Of a stretch of 64,000 nucleotides of DNA, positions 45,042-53,621 are shown one piece after another; position 1 is the stretch's first letter; each line of letters opens with the position of its first letter. A program made the translations under genes and the position numbers. Source of the DNA: Microbulbifer salipaludis (lineage in GTDB: Bacteria; Pseudomonadota; Gammaproteobacteria; Pseudomonadales; Cellvibrionaceae); contig NZ_JAEKJR010000001.1 in the NCBI RefSeq assembly GCF_017303155.1, positions 806,001-870,000 on the forward strand, read 5' to 3'. The notes beneath the pieces are model-generated. The model searched no databases and had not been told where the DNA came from. It saw only the letters and a program-made list of their open reading frames with translations.

Positions 45042-45890
45042 GTGCGCGCTATCGCTGAATTTGCCATGCGATCGCGCTTACGCGCGGTAATCCTCACCCT
45101 GGTGGGTATTCCGCTGATCAGCCCCGCCGTGCTGGCACTGGTGGGGTTGCGCCGCGGCAGTAGTGACGGCCTGTTTGTGCTGGTCTGGGCACTGTTGCCG
45201 GTGGTTGCCGCCACCGGAGCGGGCTATATGTCGCCGCTGATGGCCGGTATGGCAATCACCCACTTTGTGGGGGTGCTGGCCGGAGCGCTGGTGTTGCGTG
45301 CAACACGGGCGTGGAGCTGGGCGCTGGTGGTGCTGACCATCGCAACCAGCCTCGGCATTGTGGTGACCTCGCAGGTGTCCGGTGGATTGCTGGACAGCCT
45401 GATGCAGGCGGTCAATGAGGCCGCCGGTGGGGCGACTACCCCGGAAGCGCAGCAGGTGCGCAATGCATTCGCCAGCGAGGCGCAGGCCACCGGATACCTG
45501 ACCTGGGTATCGGTGATCAGTGCAACCCTGGCACTGCTGCTGGGGCGTTGGTGGCAGGCATTGCTGTATAACCCCGGCGGTTTTCGGGAAGAGATGCACG
45601 CATTGCGTATGCCTCTACCGGTGGCTGCCGTCGGTATGTTGCTGTGGGTGTACTGCCTGGTCAGTGAGCACTTTGTGTTCTGGGGTGCGGTAGCCGCATT
45701 CCCCATCATGGTGGCGGGTATTTGCCTGATCCACTGGTTGGTAGCCCGCAAGGGCTGGGGACGCGGCCCACTGATTGCCATGTACATTACGCTGGTGATC
45801 GCTGCACTGCCGCTGGCCGGGTTCCTGTGCGGACTGGCCCTGATCGATAGCTGGATTGATATTCGCGCGCGCTCGAGCAACGACCGCTGA
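45042..45890 (+). CDS. Polytopic inner-membrane protein between rpsR and rplI
   Basis: This 282-residue protein has seven or eight hydrophobic segments, for example [37 protein letters not shown] and [17 protein letters not shown]. Proteins at this exact position in Pseudomonas and relatives are annotated as membrane proteins of unknown function, some as DUF2232/YybS-like; I cannot confirm the family from sequence alone. It starts at GTG 45042 with GAGAAG upstream and is co-oriented with the ribosomal genes. Function unknown. Confidence 0.85.
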   Translation: MRAIAEFAMRSRLRAVILTLVGIPLISPAVLALVGLRRGSSDGLFVLVWALLPVVAATGAGYMSPLMAGMAITHFVGVLAGALVLRATRAWSWALVVLTIATSLGIVVTSQVSGGLLDSLMQAVNEAAGGATTPEAQQVRNAFASEAQATGYLTWVSVISATLALLLGRWWQALLYNPGGFREEMHALRMPLPVAAVGMLLWVYCLVSEHFVFWGAVAAFPIMVAGICLIHWLVARKGWGRGPLIAMYITLVIAALPLAGFLCGLALIDSWIDIRARSSNDR

Positions 45891-45924
45891 GCGGCGCACA
45901 AGAACTGAAACTGAGGGTTCCGAG

Positions 45925-46371
45925 ATGGAAGTTATTCTGCTCGACAAAGTAGGCAAACTGGGCAATGTGGGCGACCGCGTTGAAGTTAAATCCGGTTTCG
46001 GCCGCAACTTCCTGTTGCCTACCGGTAAAGCCGTTCTGGCCAACGCAGCGAACATCGCTGAGTTCGAAGCCAAGCGCGCTGAGCTGGAAGCAGCAGCTGC
46101 TGCCAAAGTAAGCGAAGCCGAAGGCCGCGCTGCCAAGCTGGAAGGCCTGGTTGTCACCATCGCCGCTAACGCTGGCGACGAAGGCAAGCTGTTCGGCTCC
46201 ATCGGCACTCGTGACATCGCCGAAGCGATCACCGCTGCTGGCGTTGCTGTAGAGAAAGCCGAAGTGAAACTGCCGGAAGGTGCACTGCGCGAAGTGGGCG
46301 AGTACGACGTAGACGTACAGCTGCACTCTGACGTGATCACCGTGGTTAAGGTTGTTGTAGAAGCCGAGTAA
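45925..46371 (+). CDS. rplI: 50S ribosomal protein bL9
   Basis: This 148-residue bL9 begins [20 protein letters not shown] and continues [18 protein letters not shown], followed by the long connecting helix and the C-domain [16 protein letters not shown]. It binds domain V of 23S rRNA and helps reading-frame fidelity. The start is set at ATG 45925 to give the conserved N-terminus; a longer frame to 45856 runs into the preceding gene. Confidence 0.99.
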   Translation: MEVILLDKVGKLGNVGDRVEVKSGFGRNFLLPTGKAVLANAANIAEFEAKRAELEAAAAAKVSEAEGRAAKLEGLVVTIAANAGDEGKLFGSIGTRDIAEAITAAGVAVEKAEVKLPEGALREVGEYDVDVQLHSDVITVVKVVVEAE

Positions 46372-46452
46372 GCTTCTGCCGCGATCAGCACGCCTAGCCC
46401 GTTTCGAGGTGTGGTAACGGATTTTCCCGCTACCCCTCGAGGCGCGCTACAA

Positions 46453-46509
46453 TCAGGCGCTGGATTTCCCCTGTGGGTCTCGGACCGACATTGGAAGCCC
46501 AGCGCCTGA
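46453..46509. repeat. 11-bp perfect inverted repeat between rplI and dnaB
   Basis: TCAGGCGCTGG (46453-46463) pairs with CCAGCGCCTGA (46499-46509). Inside is a small GGTC-TCG-GACC hairpin. It may terminate the ribosomal operon or be a leader structure of dnaB; no clean T-tract follows. Confidence 0.6.
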
Positions 46510-46551
46510 CTTGTTTGTGAGTCCGGTAAAATCGTTTTTGCGCTCGGAAGA

Positions 46552-48015
46552 ATGGCAGCAGCCCCACAGATGAACGAATACGCCCCGCCTGAAGAAGAAA
46601 CCCAGGAATCCCAGTCCAGTTCGCCGCTACCGCACTCGGTAGAGGCCGAGCAATCCGTATTGGGTGGACTGATGCTCGACGCCAGCCGCCTGGATGCGGT
46701 GGCGGAGCAATTGAGTGCAGAGGACTTCTTTGTCGCCAGCCATCGGGTCATCTTTGGTGTGATGCTGGAGCTGTCCGGGGGTGAGCAGCCGCTGGATATC
46801 GTCACCCTGGCCGAAGGCCTCGCCAGCCGCAATTTGCTCGCGGATATCGGCGGTCCCGCCTATCTCGCTGAACTCGCTGAAAATACCCCCTCCGCGGCCA
46901 ATATCGTGGCCTACGCCAAGATCGTGCGCGAGCGCTCGATGCTGCGCCAGTTGATCGCCGCTGCCGGCGAGATCAGCCGAACCAGTTTCAATCCCGGTGG
47001 ACTGGGGTCTGCCGACCTGTTGCAGATGGCCGAGCGCCGGGTGGCGGAAATCGCCGAGGGGCGCGCCAAAGAAGGCGGCTTTGTCGGCGTGGATACGCTG
47101 CTGAAGAAAACCGTTGAGCGGATTGATGAGCTGTTCAAGTCCGAGGGTGATATTACCGGTCTCAGCACCGGGCTGACCGAGCTCGACCAGCGCACCTCCG
47201 GCTGGCAGCCCGGTGAACTGATTATCCTCGCCGCCCGTCCCTCCATGGGTAAGACCGCACTGGCGCTGAACTTCGTCGAGGCGGCCATGTTGAGCCAGGA
47301 GAAGCCGACGCTGGTGTTCAGTATGGAGATGCCGTCCGACAGTCTGGTGATGCGGATGTTGTCGTCCATCGGCAAGATCGATCAGGGGCGTATCCGTAAC
47401 GGCAAGCTGCAGGAGGACGACTGGCCCAAGCTGTCCAGCGCGGTGCAGAAGATGAAGGGCAAGGGGCTGTACATTGACGATACCCCGGGTCTGTCGCCCA
47501 GTGAGGTACGCGCGCGGGTGAAGCGCACGGTACGCGATCACACCAACCTGCTGATGCGGGCAGACCCCAAGCTGAGCCGGGAAGATGCGGAGCGCCGTGC
47601 GATGCCGGCGATGGTGATGGTGGATTACCTGCAGTTGATGCAGGTGAAGGGCAGTACCGAGGGGCGTACCCAGGAAATTTCCGAGATTTCGCGCTCTCTA
47701 AAAGCGCTGGCGAAGGAATACGAGTGCCCGGTGATTGCGTTGTCGCAGTTGAACCGGGGGGTGGAGCAGCGCCCGAACAAGCGCCCGATGAACTCGGACC
47801 TGCGGGAATCCGGGGCGATCGAGCAGGATGCGGATGTGATTCTGTTTATCTACCGCGATGAGTATTACAACGAGGACAGCCCGGACAAGGGCCTGGCGGA
47901 GCTGATTATCGGTAAGCAGCGTAACGGTGAGATTGGTACTTGCCGGGCGGCGTTTGTGGGCAAGTACACACGCTTTGATGACCTGGCGCCGGAGTATTAT
48001 CAGGAAGAGCACTGA
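46552..48015 (+). CDS. dnaB: Replicative DNA helicase DnaB
   Basis: DnaB is the hexameric 5'-3' helicase of the replication fork and loads primase. The 487-residue protein has the N-terminal domain (HSVEAEQSVLGGLMLDASRL) and the RecA-like C-domain with Walker A RPSMGKTA at 229-236. VFSMEMPSDSLVMRML, the Walker B-type MVMVDYLQLM and DLRESGAIEQDADVILFIYR are also present. No intein or insertion is seen. The ATG follows a CGGAAG sequence. Location downstream of rplI is conserved in gammaproteobacteria. Confidence 0.98.
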   Translation: MAAAPQMNEYAPPEEETQESQSSSPLPHSVEAEQSVLGGLMLDASRLDAVAEQLSAEDFFVASHRVIFGVMLELSGGEQPLDIVTLAEGLASRNLLADIGGPAYLAELAENTPSAANIVAYAKIVRERSMLRQLIAAAGEISRTSFNPGGLGSADLLQMAERRVAEIAEGRAKEGGFVGVDTLLKKTVERIDELFKSEGDITGLSTGLTELDQRTSGWQPGELIILAARPSMGKTALALNFVEAAMLSQEKPTLVFSMEMPSDSLVMRMLSSIGKIDQGRIRNGKLQEDDWPKLSSAVQKMKGKGLYIDDTPGLSPSEVRARVKRTVRDHTNLLMRADPKLSREDAERRAMPAMVMVDYLQLMQVKGSTEGRTQEISEISRSLKALAKEYECPVIALSQLNRGVEQRPNKRPMNSDLRESGAIEQDADVILFIYRDEYYNEDSPDKGLAELIIGKQRNGEIGTCRAAFVGKYTRFDDLAPEYYQEEH

Positions 48016-48058
48016 GACTGAAGTTCGAGTCGCAGAAGTCAAAATTTAAGGTGAATTG

Positions 48059-48151
48059 CTGGGTGCGGGTTTTCAGGATCGTCACAAACAGGATGTTTGT
48101 GCCGAAGCGCCCAGGGATGGGTTCACAGCGGTCCTGAAAACCCGCACCCAG
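48059..48151. repeat. 20-bp perfect inverted repeat downstream of dnaB
   Basis: The arm at 48059-48078 (CTGGGTGCGGGTTTTCAGGA) is exactly complementary to 48132-48151. An inner 7-bp stem CACAAAC/GTTTGTG sits at 48083-48101. It begins 43 bp after the dnaB stop. No coding sequence is visible in it. Confidence 0.85.
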
Positions 48152-48214
48152 TGATTCGCCGCCACGGTGGTGTTCCGGAGCACTGATCTCCGACACGGTG
48201 GCGGCCGAGCGCTT

Positions 48215-48300
48215 GGGCAAGTTTTTCGAATCGCTGCGAGTACATCCATGTACGCTCCGGCGCCGCCATCCATGGCGACGACGGTTCGAAAAACTTGCCC
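48215..48300. repeat. 16-bp inverted repeat with two inner ATCCAT hairpins
   Basis: GGGCAAGTTTTTCGAA (48215-48230) pairs with its exact complement at 48285-48300. Between them are two small mirror elements built on the same centre: GTACAT-CC-ATGTAC (48240-48253) and CGCCAT-CC-ATGGCG (48264-48277). The layout suggests a dispersed REP/BIME-like element. The gap 48016-48349 contains no supported gene. Confidence 0.75.
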
Positions 48301-48349
48301 CAGCCCCCGGCCTTCAATTCACACTTTTATACGCTGTAGCCAGAGGACC

Positions 48350-48850
48350 TTACGGGAAAATCTCAATCGGCGTACCGGTATCCACCATCGCCCAGATCTC
48401 GTCCATTTCCGGGTTGGTTACCGCAATACAGCCATCGGTCCAGTTCATTCGGGTCAGGTAGTCTTCAATACCTTTCCAGTGCGGCTTCTGGCCGTGGATC
48501 ATGATGGAACCACCGGGGCTGCGGCCCAGTTTTTTCGCCCGGGCGCGGTCTTGCGCGTTGGGGTAGGAGACCTGAATGGCGCGATAATAGGTGCTGTTCT
48601 TCTTTTTCCAGTTCAGGGTGTAGCGCCCCTCCGGGGTACGGGAATCACCCTCGTACTGCTTGTGGCCCACGGGGTTTTTGCCGAAGACTACCTTGTAGCT
48701 TTTCACAACCTTGCCGTTGCGTTTCAGCTGCATCAGGTGCTTGGACTTGTACACCACGACCTCGTCAACAGACTTGATCTTGGCAAGTGCCAGGGTGGGG
48801 ACCAGGAGAAGGGCTATCAGACTGAGTTTTAGGTATCGCATGGCTCTCAT
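48350..48850 (-). CDS. L,D-transpeptidase family protein (YkuD domain)
   Basis: This is a predicted periplasmic peptidoglycan cross-linking or related enzyme. With the start at 48850 it has 166 residues and a signal peptide ending ALA near 23. The YkuD domain shows YKVVFGKNPVGHKQYEGDSR, TPEGRYTLNWKKKNS and the active-site part IMIHGQ...WTDGCIAVTNPEMDEIW with the catalytic Cys. The residue before GC is Asp rather than His, as in the YafK-like branch. Starts at 48877 and 48841 are also possible; none has a strong ribosome-binding site. Confidence 0.88.
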   Translation of the reverse strand: MRAMRYLKLSLIALLLVPTLALAKIKSVDEVVVYKSKHLMQLKRNGKVVKSYKVVFGKNPVGHKQYEGDSRTPEGRYTLNWKKKNSTYYRAIQVSYPNAQDRARAKKLGRSPGGSIMIHGQKPHWKGIEDYLTRMNWTDGCIAVTNPEMDEIWAMVDTGTPIEIFP

Positions 48851-49207
48851 CGGTAGTAATGGCATCAATGGTGTCATTCCGGGGCTTAAACATCAGCTTC
48901 CGTGCTTTCGCACTTCCACATCCCTGACCGTCGCGGGGCGTCTCGGCTTGCTGGCAAGGTTGAGTTGCCCGGCGGAGAAATGTGGTTGCGCGGTGCGACT
49001 TGGTGACGCAATAGCGTTATGACAGCGCTGTCCTAGGCTGTCGCCCCAAGCTAAGCCTGGGGGTATTGTTAGGCAATTATCCTAACCCCAGCCTTGTATG
49101 GCGATGAGGGTTGTGTGATTACTGCGCTATGTGGTCAATTTATCATCAAGTAGACCACGATTAAAGAGGCGTCAAAGAAAAACACCCAACAAATCGAGGA
49201 AGATTTT
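48851..49207. other. Divergent intergenic region with palindromes (bioD and L,D-transpeptidase)
   Basis: No gene is supported. It holds a perfect 12-bp palindrome GACAGCGCTGTC (49021-49032), a stem GTTAGG (49068-49073)/CCTAAC (49081-49086) extended by CTGGG/CCCAG, and GTGGTC (49131-49136)/GACCAC (49153-49158). I see no BirA-type operator (TTGTAAACC-like). Confidence 0.45.
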
Positions 49208-49909
49208 GTGACTCGCACGTTTTTTGTAACGGGAACCAATACCGAGGTTGGAAAAACCTATGTCACTGCGGCGTTGCTGCATGCGGCCGGCGCGCAGGGG
49301 CTGAAAACGGCGGCGGTGAAGCCGGTGGCATCCGGTTGTGAGCAGACCCCGGAGGGGCTGCGCAACAGCGATGCACTGACGCTGATGGCGGCGATGACTG
49401 AAGATATGCCCTATGAGCAGGTCAATCCGATCGCACTGGAGCCGGCGATTGCACCGCATATCGCCGCCATGGAAGCCGGCCGGCGCCTGGACCCTTCGCG
49501 GTTGGTGGGTATCTGCCGCGGGGTGATGAGCAGCAAGGCGGATCTGGTGCTGATCGAGGGCGCTGGAGGCTGGCGGGTGCCGCTGGCGCCGCGCCAGTTT
49601 TTATCCGACGTGCCACGGGCCCTGGAGCTGCCGGTCATACTGGTGGTCAGTATGGAGCTGGGGTGTATCAATCACGCGTTGCTGACTGCCGAGGCGATTC
49701 ACCGCGATGGCCTGCCGTTGGCCGGCTGGGTCGCCAACTTTGTGCGCGGTCCCCAGAGTGACATGCCGCGAGCAGAGGAAAACCTGGCGACCCTGCGCAC
49801 GGTGTTGCCGGCACCGTGTCTGGGCGTGCTGCCCCATGATGAATCTGGCGACTTCCGCTCTGGCGCCGCCCACCTCGATCTCTCTCCGCTGCTATCTTCA
49901 TCCAACTGA
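49208..49909 (+). CDS. bioD: Dethiobiotin synthetase BioD
   Basis: BioD carboxylates 7,8-diaminopelargonate with ATP to form the ureido ring of dethiobiotin. The 233-residue protein has the P-loop GTNTEVGKTYV near its start, KPVASGCE and the LVLIEGAGGWRVPLAP signature. It starts at GTG 49208 with GAGGAAG upstream. It stands alone, away from any bioBFHC genes in this window. Confidence 0.97.
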   Translation: MTRTFFVTGTNTEVGKTYVTAALLHAAGAQGLKTAAVKPVASGCEQTPEGLRNSDALTLMAAMTEDMPYEQVNPIALEPAIAPHIAAMEAGRRLDPSRLVGICRGVMSSKADLVLIEGAGGWRVPLAPRQFLSDVPRALELPVILVVSMELGCINHALLTAEAIHRDGLPLAGWVANFVRGPQSDMPRAEENLATLRTVLPAPCLGVLPHDESGDFRSGAAHLDLSPLLSSSN

Positions 49910-49931
49910 TGCGTAATGGCTGACGCCAGGG

Positions 49932-49950
49932 GCCGGACCGAGGGTCCGGC
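49932..49950 (+). terminator. Hairpin after bioD
   Basis: An 8-bp perfect stem GCCGGACC/GGTCCGGC with a 3-base loop lies 22 bp after the bioD stop, followed by TTGACTT rather than a run of Ts. Possible weak terminator. Confidence 0.4.
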
Positions 49951-49979
49951 TTGACTTGGGGTGCGCTTCGGCCTAGATT
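49951..49979 (+). promoter_or_regulatory. Sigma-70 promoter of the acyl-CoA dehydrogenase gene
   Basis: TTGACT (49951-49956), a 17-bp spacer and TAGATT (49974-49979). The -10 element overlaps the following operator. Confidence 0.65.
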
Positions 49980-49997
49980 TCAAACATGTGTTTGAAA
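49978..49997. promoter_or_regulatory. PsrA-like fatty-acid operator
   Basis: TTTCAAACA-TG-TGTTTGAAA has perfect 9-bp arms and contains CAAAC-N4-GTTTG, matching the published Pseudomonas PsrA motif (G/C)AAAC-N2-4-GTTT(G/C). It overlaps the -10 and presumed start point of the promoter for an acyl-CoA dehydrogenase gene, so repression relieved by long-chain acyl-CoA/fatty acids is the likely logic (inference). Confidence 0.75.
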
Positions 49998-50108
49998 CAA
50001 ACGATTGAGTTAATTGCTTGATCGTCCCGTCAGTCACTCACTGACACAGTCAAAACTATTAGTCAGAAACAAAAGTCAGAACCACAACCAATTCAGCGAG
50101 GCGAGACC

Positions 50109-51884
50109 ATGGCCGACTACAAGGCACCACTGCGCGAGATGAACTTCCTGCTGCACGAGGTATTCGAGGCGGACAAACTGTGGGCGCGCCTGCCGGCGCT
50201 GGCGGAAACCGCCGACCGCGAAACCGCCGATGCCATCCTGGAAGAGATGGGCAAACTGGCCGCCAACACCCTGGATCCCATCAACCGCAGTGGCGATGAG
50301 GAAGGCTGCCACTGGAACGATGGTGTGGTGACCACACCGAAAGGCTTCCCGGAGGCTTACGCCACCTATTGCGAAGGCGGCTGGGGTGCGCTGGTGGGCA
50401 ATCCGGAATTCGGCGGCATGGGCATGCCCAAGATGCTCGGCGCACAGGTCGAAGAAATGCTGTGCTCAGCGAATATCTCCTTTGCCCTTTACCCGGTGTT
50501 GACCAACGGCGCCTGCCTGGCACTCGACGCCCACGGCAGTGACGAGCTGAAACAGAAGTACCTGCCCAACATGTACGCCGGCACCTGGGCCGGGGCCATG
50601 GACCTGACCGAGCCCCACGCGGGCACCGACCTCGGGATTATCCGCACCAAGGCGGAACCCCAGGATGACGGCAGCTACCGTATTACCGGCAGCAAGATCT
50701 TTATCACCGGCGGCGAGCACGACCTGTCGGAAAACATCATTCACCTGGTGCTGGCCAAGCTGCCCGATGCGCCCAAGGGCCCCAAGGGTATTTCCCTGTT
50801 CCTGGTGCCGAAGATTCTGGTCAATGAGGACGGCAGCCTAGGTGAGCGCAACGCCGTGCACTGCGGTTCCATCGAGCACAAGATGGGTATCAAGGCCTCC
50901 GCCACCTGCGCCATGAACTACGACGGCGCCAAGGGTTGGCTGGTGGGTGAGGTGAACAAGGGCCTCGCCGCCATGTTCACCATGATGAACTACGAGCGTC
51001 TGGGTGTGGGCATCCAGGGGCTTGGGGCTTCCGAGCGCTCCTACCAGAGCGCCATTGAATACGCCCGCGACCGCGTGCAGAGCCGTTCACCGGAGGGTGC
51101 CAAGCAGCCAGAGAAAACCGCCGACCCGATCATCGTGCACCCGGACGTGCGCCGCATGCTGCTGACCCAGAAGGCCTACATCGGCGGTGCCCGCGCCCTG
51201 TCCACCTATGTGGCCCGTTGGCTCGACCTGGCCAAGTTTGCCGAGGGCGAGGAAAAGCAACACGCGGAAGCCATGGTGGCGCTGCTGACCCCGGTGGCCA
51301 AGGCATTCTTCACCGACAAGGGCCTCGAGTGCACCGTGCTCGGCCAGCAGGTGTTTGGCGGTCACGGCTATATCCGCGAGTGGGGGCAGGAGCAGCTGGT
51401 TCGCGATGTACGTATCACCCAGATTTACGAGGGCACCAACGGCATTCAGGCGCTGGACCTGATCGGCCGCAAGACCGTGGCCAACGGCGGCGCCTACTTT
51501 GAGCTGTTTGCGGCCGATGTACAGGCGTTTATCGATGCCAACGCGGAAAACGAGGCAGTGGCCGAGTTCATTGCGCCGCTGGCGACCGAATTGCAGCGCC
51601 TCAAGGATGTGACCGCGACAGTGCTTGAAGCGGCGAAAACCGACCCGAATGCCCCCGGTGCCGCGTCGGTGGAGTACCTGCACCTGTTTGGCTATGTAGC
51701 CTATGCCTATATGTGGGCCAAGGTTGCCGCGGTTGCCGCGGGGCAGGCGGACGACTTCTACCGTGGCCAGCTCAAGACTGCGCGCTTCTATTTCGCCCGC
51801 CTGTTGCCGCAGACCAAGGCGTTGGCCGAGAGCGTGCAGGCCGGCAGCGAGACGTTGATGGACCTTGAGGAAGCGCTGTTCTGA
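50109..51884 (+). CDS. Acyl-CoA dehydrogenase (large, FadE-related form with C-terminal extension)
   Basis: This 591-residue FAD enzyme is predicted to oxidise fatty acyl-CoA in beta-oxidation. The start MADYKAPLREMNFLLHEVFE is characteristic of the Pseudomonas-type family (with acyl-CoA dehydrogenase C-terminal domain). Further evidence is AMDLTEPHAGTDLGIIRTKA, YRITGSKIFITGGEHDLSEN, the HKMGIKASATCAMNYDGAKG region and QVFGGHGYIREWGQEQLVRD followed by ITQIYEGTNGIQALDLIGRK. A PsrA-type operator upstream supports fatty-acid regulation. It is monocistronic with its own terminator. Confidence 0.95.
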   Translation: MADYKAPLREMNFLLHEVFEADKLWARLPALAETADRETADAILEEMGKLAANTLDPINRSGDEEGCHWNDGVVTTPKGFPEAYATYCEGGWGALVGNPEFGGMGMPKMLGAQVEEMLCSANISFALYPVLTNGACLALDAHGSDELKQKYLPNMYAGTWAGAMDLTEPHAGTDLGIIRTKAEPQDDGSYRITGSKIFITGGEHDLSENIIHLVLAKLPDAPKGPKGISLFLVPKILVNEDGSLGERNAVHCGSIEHKMGIKASATCAMNYDGAKGWLVGEVNKGLAAMFTMMNYERLGVGIQGLGASERSYQSAIEYARDRVQSRSPEGAKQPEKTADPIIVHPDVRRMLLTQKAYIGGARALSTYVARWLDLAKFAEGEEKQHAEAMVALLTPVAKAFFTDKGLECTVLGQQVFGGHGYIREWGQEQLVRDVRITQIYEGTNGIQALDLIGRKTVANGGAYFELFAADVQAFIDANAENEAVAEFIAPLATELQRLKDVTATVLEAAKTDPNAPGAASVEYLHLFGYVAYAYMWAKVAAVAAGQADDFYRGQLKTARFYFARLLPQTKALAESVQAGSETLMDLEEALF

Positions 51885-51945
51885 TCGCCCCAATGGTCAT
51901 GTAGCCGGTAATCAGTCGGCAACAGGGAATCCTTGTCGTCACAGG

Positions 51946-51969
51946 GCCCCGCACGCGCGGGGCTTTTTT
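51946..51969 (+). terminator. Terminator after the acyl-CoA dehydrogenase gene
   Basis: GCCCCGC (51946-51952), a 4-base loop and GCGGGGC (51957-51963) are followed by six Ts. Confidence 0.92.
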
Positions 51970-52025
51970 CGTTGCGGCGAATCTCCTAAACTCGGGGTAT
52001 CACAATAAAAAAGACCCCGGTTACC

Positions 52026-52241
52026 ATGTCGCAATCAGATCCTGAAACCGAATCCGTCATCCCACCGAAACAGCTCTCTGACGAAGATCAGGCCCGCGTG
52101 GATCGCTACCTGACCCGTGGCCACAACGATGTGGAGCGCAAACCATTCCGCCCTTTCCTGTTGCTGGGCATTATTCTCGCCGTGCTCACGCTGCTGTCGT
52201 TGCTCAGCCTGTTCATCGCGCGTACTAAAGGCGTAGTGTGA
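52026..52241 (+). CDS. DUF3094-family small membrane protein
   Basis: This 71-residue protein has one C-terminal membrane segment ([20 protein letters not shown]). The pattern [20 protein letters not shown] and ERKPFRP matches DUF3094, a small gammaproteobacterial family of unknown function. Its stop lies 1 bp before the nitroreductase ATG, so the two are coupled. Confidence 0.88.
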   Translation: MSQSDPETESVIPPKQLSDEDQARVDRYLTRGHNDVERKPFRPFLLLGIILAVLTLLSLLSLFIARTKGVV

Positions 52242-52242
52242 T

Positions 52243-52911
52243 ATGGCCAACTCAGAACAGTTTCTGCCCCTGGAATTTGAGCCGCTGGACGATGCCGCGA
52301 AAATCGAGCGTGCGCGCGCGTTTTACCAGTTGATGCAACGGCGTCGCTCGGTGCGGGAATTTTCCGATGCCCCGGTGCCGCGGGAAGTCATCGAGCAGGC
52401 ATTGCGCACCGCCGGCAGTGCCCCCAGTGGCGCGAATATGCAGCCCTGGCACTTTTGTGTGGTGGCGTCGGCCAGTGTAAAGCGCGAGATTCGCCAGGCG
52501 GCCGAGGCCGAGGAGCGGGAGTTCTATGAGCGCCGCGCGTCCGAGGAGTGGCTGGATGCCCTCGCGCCCCTGGGTACAGATGCGCACAAGCCCTTTCTGG
52601 AAACGGCGCCCTATCTCATTGTCATCTTCCTGAAGAAATTTTCCGAGGGCGGCGCGGGAGAGCAGCGCAAAAACTACTACACCTCCGAATCGGTGGGCAT
52701 TGCCACCGGCATGCTGCTGGCGGCACTGCACAATGCGGGCCTTGCCACGCTGACTCATACCCCCAGCCCGATGAAATTCCTTAACGAGATTCTCGGGCGT
52801 CCGGTGAACGAGCGCCCCTATATGGTCGTGGTCGCGGGGCTGCCCGCCGAGGGCGCACAGGTACCGGCGATCAGCAAAAAGCCCCTGGACGAGATTGCGG
52901 AATTTATCTAA
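52243..52911 (+). CDS. Nitroreductase-family FMN oxidoreductase
   Basis: The 222-residue flavoprotein fold is indicated by [20 protein letters not shown] near the N-terminus (phosphate-binding Arg/Ser), [19 protein letters not shown], and [20 protein letters not shown] with [20 protein letters not shown]. It probably uses NAD(P)H; the substrate cannot be told. It begins directly after the DUF3094 gene. Confidence 0.93.
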   Translation: MANSEQFLPLEFEPLDDAAKIERARAFYQLMQRRRSVREFSDAPVPREVIEQALRTAGSAPSGANMQPWHFCVVASASVKREIRQAAEAEEREFYERRASEEWLDALAPLGTDAHKPFLETAPYLIVIFLKKFSEGGAGEQRKNYYTSESVGIATGMLLAALHNAGLATLTHTPSPMKFLNEILGRPVNERPYMVVVAGLPAEGAQVPAISKKPLDEIAEFI

Positions 52912-52925
52912 ATCATGTGGAAATC

Positions 52926-53002
52926 GGTGGATGCGCCTGCGGCTTATCCACCCTACGGTTTCCAAGGTGTTCGTGTAGGGTGGATAAGCGAAGCGCATCC
53001 AC
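52926..53002. repeat. REP-type inverted repeat
   Basis: The left arm 52926-52956 begins GGTGGATGCGC and ends TTATCCACCCTACG. The right arm 52974-53002 runs GTAGGGTGGATAAGC to GCGCATCCACC. Arms pair over about 27 bases with a small internal mismatch. The sequence is of the TGGATGCGC...GCTTATCCACC kind known from many proteobacterial intergenic regions. It fills the convergent gap between the nitroreductase and EVE genes and may act as a transcription end. Confidence 0.88.
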
Positions 53003-53007
53003 CTTTG

Positions 53008-53475
53008 TCAGTCAGAGCCTGCTCCCAGCTTTTCGATCAGTCTCCACTCCGCCGACGTCACCGGCTGGATCGACAGCCGCCCCTGCTTGACCAGCACCAT
53101 CTCCGCCAGCGCCGGGTTCTGCTTGATGGCTTTCAGGGACACCGGGTGGGCAAATGCGCTCTGCCACTGGATGTCCACGCAATACCAGCGCGGCTTGTCT
53201 GTACTGGCCTTGGGGTCGCAGTATTTGCTTTCCGGGTCGAACTGGGCCGGATCCGGGTAAGCGGCGCGCGCCACGCGGGCGGTGCCGACCACCGCGGGCA
53301 CCTTGCAGGCACTGTGGTAAAAGAGCACACCGTCGCCCTCTTCGACCTGATCCCTCAGAAAGTTGCGCGCCTGATAGTTGCGGATACCATCCCAGCGCCC
53401 GATCCCGCCGGGCTCCCCTTGCAGGTCAGAAAGGCTGTATTCGTCCGGCTCCGACTTGAATAACCAGTAATTCAT
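53008..53475 (-). CDS. EVE-domain protein
   Basis: This 155-residue EVE protein (bacterial relative of thymocyte nuclear protein 1) belongs to the PUA-like folds that bind modified bases. MNYWLFKSEPDEYSLSDLQ, RWDGIRNYQARNFLRDQVEE, GDGVLFYHSACKVPAVVGTA and PRWYCVDIQW are diagnostic. Its precise ligand in bacteria is not established. It is convergent with the nitroreductase and divergent from the sensor kinase gene. Confidence 0.95.
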   Translation of the reverse strand: MNYWLFKSEPDEYSLSDLQGEPGGIGRWDGIRNYQARNFLRDQVEEGDGVLFYHSACKVPAVVGTARVARAAYPDPAQFDPESKYCDPKASTDKPRWYCVDIQWQSAFAHPVSLKAIKQNPALAEMVLVKQGRLSIQPVTSAEWRLIEKLGAGSD

Positions 53476-53621
53476 CCCGCTGTTCCCCTCAATGCGTCCG
53501 GTTTGGCCGCAATCTGCGGCAGTCTGTCAGATTGCTGCGTTTGGTGGTATTTCGCCCACGCCCCTGGTGATTTAGGCTATTTTCCCAGATTGGCGCACTT
53601 TCTGCGCATGTTTGGAGCATT

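Noticed and set aside
48380..48460. L,D-transpeptidase with TDGC instead of HGC, possibly inactive
   Set aside because: The second His is replaced in known branches of the YkuD family; the catalytic Cys and upstream His are present.
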